Of a stretch of DNA of 64,000 nucleotides, positions 1 to 12,200 are shown piece by piece. This DNA comes from Gnetum montanum (Eukaryota > Streptophyta > Gnetopsida > Gnetales > Gnetaceae): contig MNCI01021391.1 in assembly GCA_015680685.1 (NCBI GenBank), forward strand, positions 277,734 to 341,733. The letters run 5' to 3'. Positions within the stretch are counted from its first letter, which is position 1, and each line of letters begins with the position of its first letter. Under the pieces are notes generated by a model, which ran no database searches, was not told the origin of the DNA, and was given only the letters and a program-made list of their open reading frames with translations. A program made the translations under genes and the position numbers.

Positions 1-460
1 TTTATAACTGTAATAAAATTTCAGTTTTTAATTTTCTAGTCTTCATATAGACATATTGGTAATATGTTGAAGTGTTGCATCCAAACAACTTTAACAAAGT
101 TCAAATTAGGAATTGTTTTTCTAATGTTGATTTATAGTTATTTAGCTTGTATGATTAATTTATGTCCTAATCACTATACTACACTCCTAAGCCAAGATAA
201 ATGCATATTGTAATAGTGAACATTATGAAAAAAAGAATTAAGCAAACTATAAAAATAACTTAACCAAGTTTCATATTCATCTCTGATGTGGAAACCCTTG
301 CTAAGGTATCCTCCAAAAACAACTCCCAATATTAGCACTCAAATGTTGTGGAAAGTGGATAAGGGCTTCCACATTAGGGATAGATATAGATAAAGAAGAA
401 AATCCAATGATAAACATGTTAGATGGTAAAATAAGGAAAATCAACATTGCCTACCTCTAA
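1..460. other. AT-rich stretch, no gene seen
   Basis: AT-rich sequence without a coherent reading frame, splice-bounded exon or recognisable repeat. It lies beyond the 3' end of the MPC1 gene. Confidence 0.4.
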
Positions 461-468
461 AAAAAAAG

Positions 469-880
469 ATGAAGAAAGGAAAAATCTTGAGATTTCAACA
501 GAGGCTACAAACTTTTCTACCTAGAAAAAGAAAATCAACGCAAGGAAGTGGCATCATCTTTGATCAATTTGTTAAAGATAAGATGGTACAAGTATACCAC
601 CATAGCGATAGTATTATGGATATAAAACTTATATTTGGCAATAAGATCATCAACATTATCAATGTAAATGCTCCAAAATTTGACCTAACAAATTCGATCA
701 AGCAAAGTTTTTGAGATTCAATGGATTTTGTGATTTAAGGAACTTTCAAACAAAAAAGCATATTTATTGGGAGGGATTTAATGGTTATGTTGGATCTATG
801 AAGATTATATATGATAAGATTCACGAAGGACACGAACTTGGAAAGTGAGATGAGATGGAATATTTGCTACTACAAGTTGT
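469..880 (+). pseudogene. LINE (RTE-like) endonuclease relic
   Basis: An 81-residue open frame followed by a disrupted continuation reads like part of the endonuclease/exonuclease/phosphatase domain of plant non-LTR retrotransposons of the RTE type. A beta-strand of the form KLIFGNKIINIINVNAP is followed after a stop by a segment containing IFIGRDL, which corresponds to the family's IFIGGDLNGH active-site region. Frame changes and stops occur after residue 81 and no reverse transcriptase follows, so this is a short dead fragment. Assignment rests on pattern recognition only. Confidence 0.5.
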
Positions 881-1049
881 AAGTGCCTACAACTTTGGCT
901 ATTGAAATGGTGGTATCTTGAATGTTCTAAATTTTCTACATGTACTTGCACCTTGAATCAATGTATACAATGCATGGAACTCATTTATTTTAACTACTCT
1001 ATGTTAATTTTCAAGGAAAGATCTTTGATGTCCAATTTCATATCTATTA

Positions 1050-1560
1050 TACTCAACTAGGCTCTTCCCATAATAATTGAAAATTCTTCCCTGTTACCTC
1101 CTATGTGAATCACCAAGGAATCTATACGATAAGACCACCCACTTATAGTGAACACAACATCATCAACCTATCTTAGTGGTATAATAACAACCTTATCTAT
1201 AATCACTAACTTGATATTGCTCTTCTTCAGTGTGGGTAGGTCATAGGCTTTGTACATTTCCTATAAAATGATGTTTAACGTTGAACCTAAGTTTAGTAGA
1301 GCTTTGCATAGTGGATTTCCTGCTAAGATTGGTTATCTTTTATAGAAGAATGTCAACTTTGATTTGGACTCTACATGAGTAAGGACTACTATTTTAATAG
1401 TGGTGTTAGCATTTGTTTGTCCTATTGGATGAATTTGTTAATCACATGGAGGCATTTGAATGTTGTTACCCTTTGTTGCTCTCTTACTTAGATGAAGTGA
1501 TGGGTTCACTAGGATAATCCATAAGGCTTGAAAGTCATAGTGAAAAAAGGGCATTTCCTG
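1050..1560 (-). pseudogene. Ty3/gypsy retropepsin relic
   Basis: The minus-strand translation carries the layout of a plant gypsy protease: a degenerate ALL(D)xGS active-site region near 1310, then a YKAYDLPTLKKSNIKL segment, then FSIIMGRA near 1060. The same order occurs in the protease of the B-family element at 62166-62814 ([24 protein letters not shown]). The catalytic Asp appears to be replaced by Asn, and several stops are present. No LTR is visible next to it, so it is an orphan fragment. Confidence 0.6.
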
Positions 1561-1689
1561 TGTTAATGTTTAAAACTACTAGCACCATTATCCATATGTA
1601 TGTATGCTACAGGTGGCAATTTTTATGATTTCATACAAACATTTGCTGCAAATTAGTCAACTATCATTTTACATTATTCCTACCACCTT

Positions 1690-2040
1690 TTACATTTCCA
1701 CCTACAATTGCCTACTTTCTCTGACTTTGTTTCTCCAAGGACTTATGAAAGCAAAGAAGAAAACTGGAAACTGAATGATTTCAAGCCAGAGAACTGGAAA
1801 CTGAATGAAAAATTGATTACCAATGAGTCACCAACAATTCCGACGTTGGTCTGTTGCAGCATCATTTACGTGGTTTTAAGCTACTATGCTGATATCTGCA
1901 CGAGACTGCCAGAGAGTCTTAGATGCTTTATTCCGAAATCTACAGAATCCTATCAATGAAGAAAAATTTCTGCATATTTTAGTGGATAATGTGCTGCGGA
2001 AAATTCCAACAGTTATGTGCATTTTCTAGACAAAAACTTT
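1690..2040 (+). other. Unidentified exon-like patch
   Basis: A short open frame at 1708-1959 contains an internal duplication (two ENWKLN units about 10 residues apart). Another frame around 1885-2010 reads as a plausible helical protein segment containing CQRVLDALFRNLQNPINEEK. I do not recognise a family. It could be a relic of a host gene exon or of the neighbouring mobile DNA. No splice junction decides between these. Confidence 0.25.
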
Positions 2041-2484
2041 TACGAAACTTTGAGACCCAAATCCATATTGATAGTGAATAGCGGGTTGAAGAAGGTATCA
2101 AATGATCATCAACCTACATAACAGATTTAACAACATGAGGATCTGACCATAATGTATATGAATCACAGGTAGCACACAAACATCTTTGTTTTCTAACACC
2201 ATCTAAAAAAGAAATCAGGTTTTTGTCTCTTGATGGAATATTCAACAATTGGCGTCAATGCCTTACCGAGCAAATCTGTGGCTAGATCCATGACTATTAT
2301 GAATGGTGGTATACCACTTTGGACTTTGACCATTTGGAAAAATTTATCAAATCCAATTTGACTGAACATTTAATTTGTCAAGTGTGGATAGACCCTGGGC
2401 AGCAGAAAAAAGTATCAAATCCAATTTGACTCTTACAAGTCATAGAGCAATTAGTCCATGCTCTACTTATAGCTTGGGTCTACC

Positions 2485-2610
2485 TCAACAAACCTAACCA
2501 ATGATAGGTAGCTCAAGCGGTTAGATCATTGTAACAAACATAGCTAGTGATAATTAGCTAAAGCAATTAGTGGGCAAGAGGTTTCTAGTTCGAATCACAC
2601 TTAAGGTATC
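2485..2610 (+). mobile_element. SINE-like element with pol III boxes
   Basis: A box-A-like TAGCTCAAGCGG (about 2510) is followed roughly 75 bp later by a box-B-like AGTTCGAATCA (about 2588), the internal promoter arrangement of tRNA-derived SINEs. A related stretch with the same 'agctnaagnggttag' core lies at 58835-58905 in the opposite orientation. No clear poly(A) or target-site duplication was found, so the limits are approximate. Confidence 0.4.
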
Positions 2611-3238
2611 ATTATACTTCCTAATAATTCTTCTAAATGGTCATTCTTTGAGGTTCCAAACAAGCCTAAAGCCAAACAGTTTACACATACCCCTTTATGT
2701 GAAATGAATGAAATTGTTGAAGCTTGCAATGACATGTTCCTAAGAATAGAGTAACGTTGTTTCCATTGCAAGTATGTAGTGCTATGAAGCTTGTATATGA
2801 ATGTGAAAGTGGAGAGAACACTATACGTGCGCAGAGAATAGCCACTTATAATAAGGGCTTTCATATAACTACCTCATGATAAATGACCGATGTTGTGCCT
2901 ATTGTATATATTTTAAGAATTGGTATGAATATTTCTGTCTATGGTTAAAACAATAATTTTTGTTCCAAAAATATAGAATCCATGCCTTGTGATAACCTTT
3001 ATCCCATCATTTTGATAGCTGATTTTGGTGAAGCAAACTAGAGAGAAATACCAGGAAAATATAATTTTAAGGGTTTATTAAAAGGAAAAAATAATTCATA
3101 TGTAAACTTGAACATTTCATCTTCAGGATCAAAGCATCAGAACATGTCAATCCTTTAACTTCCAAATGAAAATTTGGAAGAAAACAATGAACCCCATGTT
3201 GAATGTTTTGACAAACAGATATTTTAGATCATATAATA
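2611..3238. other. 3' flank / probable 3' UTR of MPC1
   Basis: AT-rich sequence immediately downstream (minus-strand sense) of the inferred MPC1 stop codon. It should hold the 3' UTR and polyadenylation site, but I could not pick a convincing signal. The 87-residue open frame at 2601-2864 shows no recognisable family. Confidence 0.35.
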
Positions 3239-3272
3239 TCAATGCACAGCAACATCCTTCTTTGATTGATCC
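3239..3272 (-). CDS. MPC1: MPC1 exon 4 (C-terminal tail, inferred)
   Basis: After a good polypyrimidine/acceptor (CTTCTTGCAG ending 3273) the phase left by exon 3 gives [11 protein letters not shown] then TGA (3241-3239). Charged lysine-rich tails are normal for plant MPC1, and the total becomes a whole number of codons. The call rests on splice-site quality and phase. Confidence 0.65.
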
Positions 3273-6200
3273 CTGCAAGAAGATTTGTTATATAAAAAAT
3301 TTAAATATAAAACCTATCACTTAATAAAAGAATTGAACCTTCCAGTAATTAAAATGCATTAAGGATCTAGCTCTTCATTGAGGAAAATGGCAAAAGATAA
3401 CTCATGTAACTATCCCCATTTTGCTGGGACAAGGCAAAGAAGATTATGAGTAATTAAAATGAAGGGCCTAATATAATGAAACATATTTTATTTAAAAGGG
3501 TAACTTTGCAATGGCTAAAACTGAACTGTGTAATCAAAAACAGTTTACTTCATTTCAGAATCACTGACTACCAATAAAAGGCTATCTTAATACATATACA
3601 TACCTTAATACATATACATACTAAAATGCTTAGCCTGAAAAAAGAAGTATTAAGAAAATGACAACTTTAAATTATTAGAATATTTCACAGAGCAAGGAAC
3701 AAGCCACTCGTTTGTGATCCTATAAAAAAGAATAGAACATACCCACGAGCAGAAGCCCAGCGTGACAACTGATATAACTGCACAACTTCATTTGAGGCAT
3801 GACATGCTAAAAGAAGATAATTGCGAGGCTGAACCATCCAAGCATATCTCATGAACAAGCCTGAGTATATACACATTGCTGCACATTCAGATAAACATAA
3901 GAAGCCAAAACAAAGTAGCTATGGTGTCAAAAACACCACCACTGGACATAAGAGTAATGAATCTGTGAGAACAAGAATCAGTAACACTAAGAATTATTAA
4001 AGAAAGACTGATAAGTAAAAGTAAATGAACAAGTAGTCTGTTGCATGAATGTTCCCATCATTACAGTTAACATTGATCATTTTCTTCTTTACTCAATAAA
4101 ATCCCTAGCTAATTCTGAAGTATATCCCTTTACAACATATAGTACACAGAACAGAACTGTTTTTATTACATCCTAAATCCCAGCGATCTGCAGTCATTAA
4201 TTTCTTATAAATCTCAGCATAACCCCTTGAGATTAAACTTGTGAAAAATGCAAATCACAGGCAACAAAGAAGTTAACGCTTGTATATTATGTAGTTTAAA
4301 AAATATATCTACAAATAATTAGTACTGCCAAAAATTTCACATCCCATACTCTCATTTGGCTTTGAGGGCCATTTCTTACATATTAATAGTTTTTCGCCTT
4401 CATTTTAATTTTTTTCCCACTTAGTGTTCCACATTGTCAAATGTCAGCTCAAATCAGTTGGCCTTGTTAGGAGAAGTGTTTTTTGCTTATACACATTTGG
4501 ATGCTAGACGTGGCAAACTTGGGCTATTTTGTCTAGTGATGAAGACATGTTTGTGTATAGAAAAGTATTGGCTGCTGAAGGCTAACATTTTCTGAAGGCA
4601 CAACTAAATTTTGTATGTGATCTACCTGCATTTCTTTGTTTTAATTCTTAAATACAACCCCAAAGTCTCTATAAAAAGATAACTTAAATTTTCAACAGTT
4701 AATCTACAAGCTCATGTAAATTGGCAATAAATTTTATAAATGAAAACGTCAGAATCAGTGTGAATTGGCAATAACTTAGTAAAAAACACATAAGTGGTTA
4801 AGCTAATGATGAACTCAGCTTGGAAATATGTGAATAAATATCAATCCTAGTTATTGTTCATTTACAATTCAGCATATCAGTTATTGCTTGACATGCTTTC
4901 TGTAGCAGTTCGTTAGAATTTTTGTGTCCTACCAATGACTGCCACGTCAACATCCTTGTTCAAAGCTCTTACCCTGTCAGGTCATCCTTCCTATCCTAAC
5001 ATATATTAGCAATAAATTGAAAGACTAATGAATCATTATTGATATTTTTAAATTAAAAATACCACGTCAAACAATTGAAATAAGCACTAACACCTTTAAT
5101 TGAAACAACTCAAATATTAGCAAATGCAATATTGAAGATTAATAACATATTTTTATGCAATATTTTACATTGAGTACATTAAATATAGATGCAATTGTAA
5201 GATTGCAAATTTAATTGATTTGTTCTAAATATTACCTTGATAATTTTATTAAGGATATTTTAAAAATTCATCGCAAATATATTTCTAGCCGGGAGATAAA
5301 ATTTCAATTTCATTTTTAATTATGTTTAAAGATATTACAAGGTTTATTATTTTTTAAAAGTCAAAACAATGTCCCCAAAAATTTTAACAATGGTTAAAAA
5401 GGCTACTGCCGTAAACTCCAAGATGCAGGCCCTGTTTATTCGTTGGTGTTGGTGTCATTCCGACAACATTTACAAGAAACTGAACGATGGAAACTATCAT
5501 AAATTTTTTGATATAGAAAAGATGCCGGTTACAACGTAGTAGATCTAGCAGTGTTTTATTAATCATATCAGTAAACCTTTAACCATCAAATCACTTAACC
5601 TAGAGCAGTAATTGAATTCGGGAGAAGATGATTACAGTCATAAAACCTAGGATACAGGGGTAACACAGCCATTATGTGTAAACCTTAGAAATATGGAGAG
5701 AGCAGGGCTTGCATGTGCGAGAAGGATGATTATAGTCACAAGACGCAGGAGAGCAACAGCGCACCCTGTAAGGGGCGGCGGGGGCCGGCTAGTACTACCA
5801 CTGTAATGGGGGCTAGCACTACCATTGTAACTATAGGTAAACCTGAAATAGAAGATAGCATAGATCCAGAAAAGCCACAACATTGCAGCAACTACTTTAT
5901 TCTTGTGAAAATTTTGTAGCTTCATTGCATTCATAGGCTGAGGCGGACGATAATTCACGTAATGCGGACAACTGACGTTGCAGTCGTTCTGCACAGTGTG
6001 CTTACGCAAATATCTAAGATCTCTATAAGAAACCCATCCTTTACCTTCTACCGTTTTTGGTCCTTTTATACTAAGTTTCTGTAAGAAACTTCTTAGAAAT
6101 TGTGTATGGGTTCAAAAGACGTGTTACGCATTTTCTCCACAATTCAAAGTGAACGCATTTTTCAGGTTTAGAACCTGTTGTTTTTGTCCTTTGGAAGAAA

Positions 6201-9200
6201 CTTCTCAAACATTTTGTGCATGGACCCAGAAAACGCGTTACATAATTTTGACTTTCAATGTGAACGCGTTTTCCTGATTTAGAACCCGTAGTTTTCATCC
6301 TTTGGAAGAAACACAAGAATTTTCTTGGATAAACTTCTTAAAAATGAATGCAATCAGTTATTTTGAATCAAACCACATTGTGGTTTACATTATGCAATGG
6401 TACATGCTGAGCTCATTTCATTTTAATTTTATACTTTAAAAAGAGATTTACGCTTATAATTTTATACTTTAAAAAGAGATTTACACTTATAGTCAAATAC
6501 ATAAGTTAGAAGTTCATGGCTTACAGAATCAAATTTTGAAAATGTAATATCAATAACTATGGTGAATCTCATATCATCATGGTCTACAATTTTGATTTGC
6601 AATAGCTCACAAGTTGTTAACCATAAAAATAATGTATATGATACTATTTTATAACTTTCATACTTCAAAATGAGCTCATGTGCATCTCACTTGTCTGCGT
6701 TAATAAGGGCAATAAATCTGCATCCTTTTTTGCCTACCATGGTTTCATCATGTTAATAACAATTATAACTCTGTTAAAAAGTCCTTTGAAATGTAGTAAA
6801 TTTACATTATTTAGGTTAATGAATGTATTCTATTATTTTACTTATTCAACTAAAATTGTAGAGCTTATTCAGCCCAATTACTTTGCCTACCAAATGAGTT
6901 TTTACAAATGGTAGTATACAATATCCATTTAAGGATAAAATTTAAAAACAAAAATTTTGCTAACACACTATAATTAATATGTATTATCTCCCCAATATGT
7001 TTTATAGGGGTAAATGGTGTCTCTTCCATAACTCTTAGTTAATATAGATTTCGTTCAATACAGATTTCACCATGATCAAAATCAACTTTTGGTCTGCTCA
7101 TGATGAACTTTTCATACCAATTTCAAATTCCTTATTCAAATAATACTAAGAAGAGACTTCTATATGTAAGGATATTTGCTAATTCTGATGTTATTTTTCT
7201 GTATAAATTAATTTCAAGGTCTTTATTCAGATAAGACTTGCAAGCAGTGTTTCACCTATTTCTAGGAGACTAGGAATCGGAAAAGTTGGGAGGTATCCTT
7301 AAATATCTTAAGGGATGCCATGGGTTTTTTAAAATGTCATGGGGATGCAACGGGTACATGAGAAAGAAAAATTATACATAAGACATTCAGCTTTCACAGT
7401 ATCAAAAGTTATGGATAAATTTGTTATTCTTGAGATATTTTAAACATCTGCAAATCATTTTGACAATATTTTAGAATAAAATAAAAAATTGTTATTGGTA
7501 TCTTTTTTGCATTTTGATGCCAAAATATGCTAAACGTTCTACCTGCAGAACATTCGTAGACCAAGGACATTCCAAACATGATTTTTCCCTGCTTAATACT
7601 GCTTACAAAAAACTTTTATGTGTAACGATATTTGCTAATTCCTGTTTTATTTTCCGGTATAAATCCAAAATGGCGTCGATTTTCAACCGTCACTTCAACT
7701 ATTACAAAACCCAGCTCATGTGACCTGTGCATATGGGGGGCAAGGTCAAAGAAGTCCGAGTCAGAGCACTGAACATTCTCAGTACGTAATTGTTGCAGCA
7801 GGCTTTGAAGGGGCCCGCTACTTCGTCGATTTCTACGGCGGAATGTTAAAAATCATAGACGTAAGAAGCAGCTCTCTATTTATTTAGACACGCAACCTTG
7901 GTAACACATGAGGGTAGGTGGAAGCCTTGGATTCCCATCAGGGTAGGTGGCAGCCTCGTCCGCTGTCCATAAGACGATATTCAAAGTTGCACCACAATCC
8001 AAGACTCTTCCAAGCATCTGATCCATCTCCTCTAGGTCGTGAAATTCAGCAATGCAAACCAGTGAGGCCAAATATTCTGCAATGTTTTGGATAAGTTGGA
8101 CAATCCGATGGTAAACATGATGCGTAGAAGTGCTGTATTATGGCATCTAATTTTGGTTGCCATTTGCATGAGGAATGACAGTTTTTACTCAGCAAAATTA
8201 TTGCATGAATAAGAGGTTGAAAGCTTCCTTGAATTCAAGAAAATGGTGTAGTTTGATCCTAATGGAGCTTTAGTTAATTGGCATCCTAACTCCATACACT
8301 ACTTCAACTAGAGTCTATTGATGCATAAATTTTGGTCGCATCAACACCAAGAAAGAAAACTCATTTTAGGAGACTGTTGCTTAGGACGCCATAGGCTCGG
8401 TTGGAGAGGGCTATGTAGCTTTTTGAAAATAGCAAACCAAACCAAAAAAATCAAGATTTAAAGCAAAAATATGAATTTAAATTAAATAACAATCCCAAAG
8501 TTGAGAATATAATAAGTAACTAAAAAATAAGTAACTATCTCAAAGTTGCTGAATATAATAAGTAATGTTATCCACTGTTGGGTAGGAAGACCATGATCGT
8601 CATGAGAGAGGGAGAGAGAAAAAAAGAGAGAAAGAGAGACTGCCCACCGTAGTTCGCACATGGTAGCAACTGTGGTTCTTAAAACCTACCATCTTCTACC
8701 ACTTTTTTTGCACCGTTGTAGAGAGGAAGACCATCCACACACGTCTGCACCACCAAGACAAGCTACCAATCCAAAGACAACCACGTCTCATGTCCTGCAC
8801 ATGGGCTACATTGCTTACGTTGTTGCAAACAGAAAGAAGAGAGAAAAAACCCTCCTACTATCACCAAGAAGACCCCCAAGGATCTGATTTTGAGGCGTCA
8901 GCTCTTTCTTTGGACCCTCCTCGAAGATCAATTAAAAGCCTATATAAAAAGAATAAATGAAACCACTGCTTAGTGGAGAAGAAGCTGCCCCTCAAGACTA
9001 GTAGCCCCCCTTTTGGACTCCTCACAAAAGCCCCTTCCCCCTTGGTTTTATAGTTGCTGCAATCATCCATAATGATGTCCACATTTCATGTAATAGCTAT
9101 AAAAATTGCCACCAATTTTTATGTAATAACGTCCACATTTTCTAATTTAAGTGCCCACATCTATCACTAATGTTTGAAACCACCACCATCAATGACCACC

Positions 9201-12200
9201 ACCTGGCAATTTAAATGTCCACCACTCGCATGATTTTTACTGTGGTTATTAAGAGAGAGAAATAGAGACATTGATAATCATGGCCCCATGAGAGCATGGA
9301 GTGTTGACATCAATACTTAGTCCCCAAACTTTTAATTGCATGCAAGTGCAAAGAACAAGATCACAAAAATTTTAAAATGATGCAATAGGTAGGGAATCAC
9401 AAACATCACAAAACAAGCAAATGGAAACTTAAAAGTAAACTAAAAATAACTAAAATAACCATATAATCAGAAGAGAACTAAATGCGGGCCACCTAAACCA
9501 CACTATCTTATTTAATCAAACTCTAAATATACAATTTTATTAATTTAACTACATATATCCATATATAATTAAAATATAATTATGATTTCTTTCCCAATTC
9601 TTTGACAAGGTAAAAGTCAAGAACATGCAGACTACTTTGAACACAAGACCCATACTAAACTTAATGAGAAGGACAAGCTCATGTTAGATTGTGGCTAGCC
9701 ACAACTTTCAAATTTTTCCTTGGAATATTTTTTTTGTTAACATTGAAAAATAAAATGGATGAAAAGTGATTATTTGCCTTTTTTTTCTTGGAAAATAGGT
9801 TCAAAAGGGAAAATGAAAGTTAGGGTGAGAATAACTGCTGGACCCCATCACACTCAAGAACTTATTACACTGCCAATGAACATGGTCTTCATTCCTTTTT
9901 TCTTTTTTCTTTTTTATTTTAATTTTTTTTAGGAAACTTTTCCCATGGTGTACTTCATTTTTAAGGTAGGAATTCCAACACAAGTCTAGCCGATTAACTA
10001 CACTGTTAATGAACACAGTCCTTTCGAAACTTTGTCCATGGTGTAGTTCAACCCTTGTGTATGTGTCTTTGATTACAATTTGATGGCATCATAGTAGGTC
10101 TCCTAGGTGTCTAAGGGTTCTCAAGTGGAGATGAACACACTTCACCCCATTATTCACAGGGTAACCATGGATCATTGCACTTGAGGACTAGGGGTCATGA
10201 GAGGGAAAATGGGATTTTCCAAGGTCACCTAGTGATTATGGCTAACCATTCTCCAACATCACCTATACTACACTCACATGATCATGATGATTACATGATA
10301 AGTTAACACAAATCTCATGCTCCATAATCCAACATAACTAAAGAAACTAAAACCTTAAAAAAGACTGGGAAGAATCAAAGCATTATTGAAATATATAGTA
10401 ATAAAAGAGATTTTATGTAATATTAATGAGAAATATTATATAAAGCATTATACTAACATTATTCTTAATGGTGGACCATAATGATTATTCAAATCATATG
10501 CAAAGAAAAAATCAAAATAAGATGCCAATAAAGAAATGATGGAAATGCAAAGAAAATACGCAAATGCAACTATACACAAATGAAATGGATGATGAAGAGG
10601 AAGAAAACATGCAACTAAGAATCTACTAGGTGTCCACGTGGGGCATCTGAGTGGAAATGGTTTAAATGAAATGCATTAAAATTGCTAGGTAACCTATGTC
10701 CTTGCACATTAGCAACCTTGTACACATTGGGGCCAAGGATGTCCTTAACTCAGAATGGGCTTGACCACATAAGAGAGAACTTACCTAAGAGATTTTCTTG
10801 GTCAAATATTCTACCTTTTTCTGGGACTAGGTCTCCTATCTTAAATACTTCACCAACGTACTTCTTGTCAAGACATTGTTTAACAATTTGTCAATGCTTA
10901 AGATTACGAAAATCAAGATCTAATCTTAACTTGCTTGATCATTTTCTATAAAGTTTTTCTTTGATATAAGTTTCAATGATAGGTCTAGGTCTTGGTGGGT
11001 CATCGAATATAGCCTTTCTAGGAGAATGTTTCATGGACGTGTCATTAAAATTTAGCACACCTTCAACTATTTTAAGAGGTAGGGTCTTATTTATATCTTT
11101 ATCTTCCCTTAAAGGTGGTGGATTACTCTGATGAAATCCATCGTGTTGTTGATAAGGCAAGGTGTCTCCATAGATTTCTTCACCTTCTCTAGAACTTTGA
11201 TAGAATTGGGTGAGACCTACATGAGAGATAGGATTTTTTATAGTTCCACTCACATAGTCATTTACAACATGTTCATTGTGCTCAACCTCAATAACCCCAA
11301 CATAAAGATTAGTATTTTGATCTTCCAAAGATTGATTTTGTTGATCTAAGTGTAGTGACCAAAAACGTCAGCGGCTGAAAAACACCGAGAGGTTGTTAGT
11401 CGGACAGTCTTAACCCTAGATCCACGCGAGGGCTGTGCTGGATAAACAGAAATGGGGTGCCTTGAATGGTTTGGTCAATCAGACAAGGCCCTAATCAATG
11501 TTACTATAACCTTTTGCAAATGTTTGATTTGAAAACAATGTTTATTGGTGTAAAAATAATGATTATTATATGCAAGGAATCAAAAACATTGTAAGACACG
11601 ATGATAAGCAGAAGAATAAACTAAACTGGAGTTAGGAAATGCACCACTTCAAGATTACGGCTTTACTTTGCCAAGGTGGATACAATTGGTTGCACGACGC
11701 ATGGGCGCACAGAGATCCTAAAAGTAACCAGAGACGTTCAAAGCAAGCCAATTGTACGCTTGAACGTAGATCCAAGAGCTAACAATGCAAAATGCTACAA
11801 AGGCATCAGGAAAGAGCTAACAGAATGCCAAATGGGAATGCCTACTATTTGGCTTTGTCAACTTAGGAATGTTTACAATACTCAAGATTGCTAATTTGAT
11901 CTTTGCCAAGCCAAATGTTTGCTAAACTTGCCAATCGTTCAAAAATGTCCTTTAAATTGCCGATTTTCCAACCAATGCCAAAAATGCTTAAAAATGGCCA
12001 AAATGTCAACCTTTAAGTTTTCCAACCCTTTGAGAGTTGCTCGTTGAGGTATTTATAGGGCTAGGAGCATGTGAAAGATGTGATTTGGATGCCATGTGTC
12101 CTTGGCTCGCAAGGTGTTAATGTGTCCATGTCGCATGGTCATGCAAAGTTGATTGATTGACAAGCCTACCATGCTGCAATCATGCTGTCGAAACTGGAGA

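Noticed and set aside
3685-3742. MPC1 ending by read-through after exon 3
   Set aside because: A strong GTATGT donor and a well-formed downstream acceptor give a whole-codon total and a lysine-rich tail; the read-through tail is hydrophobic and unlike the family. Not fully excluded.
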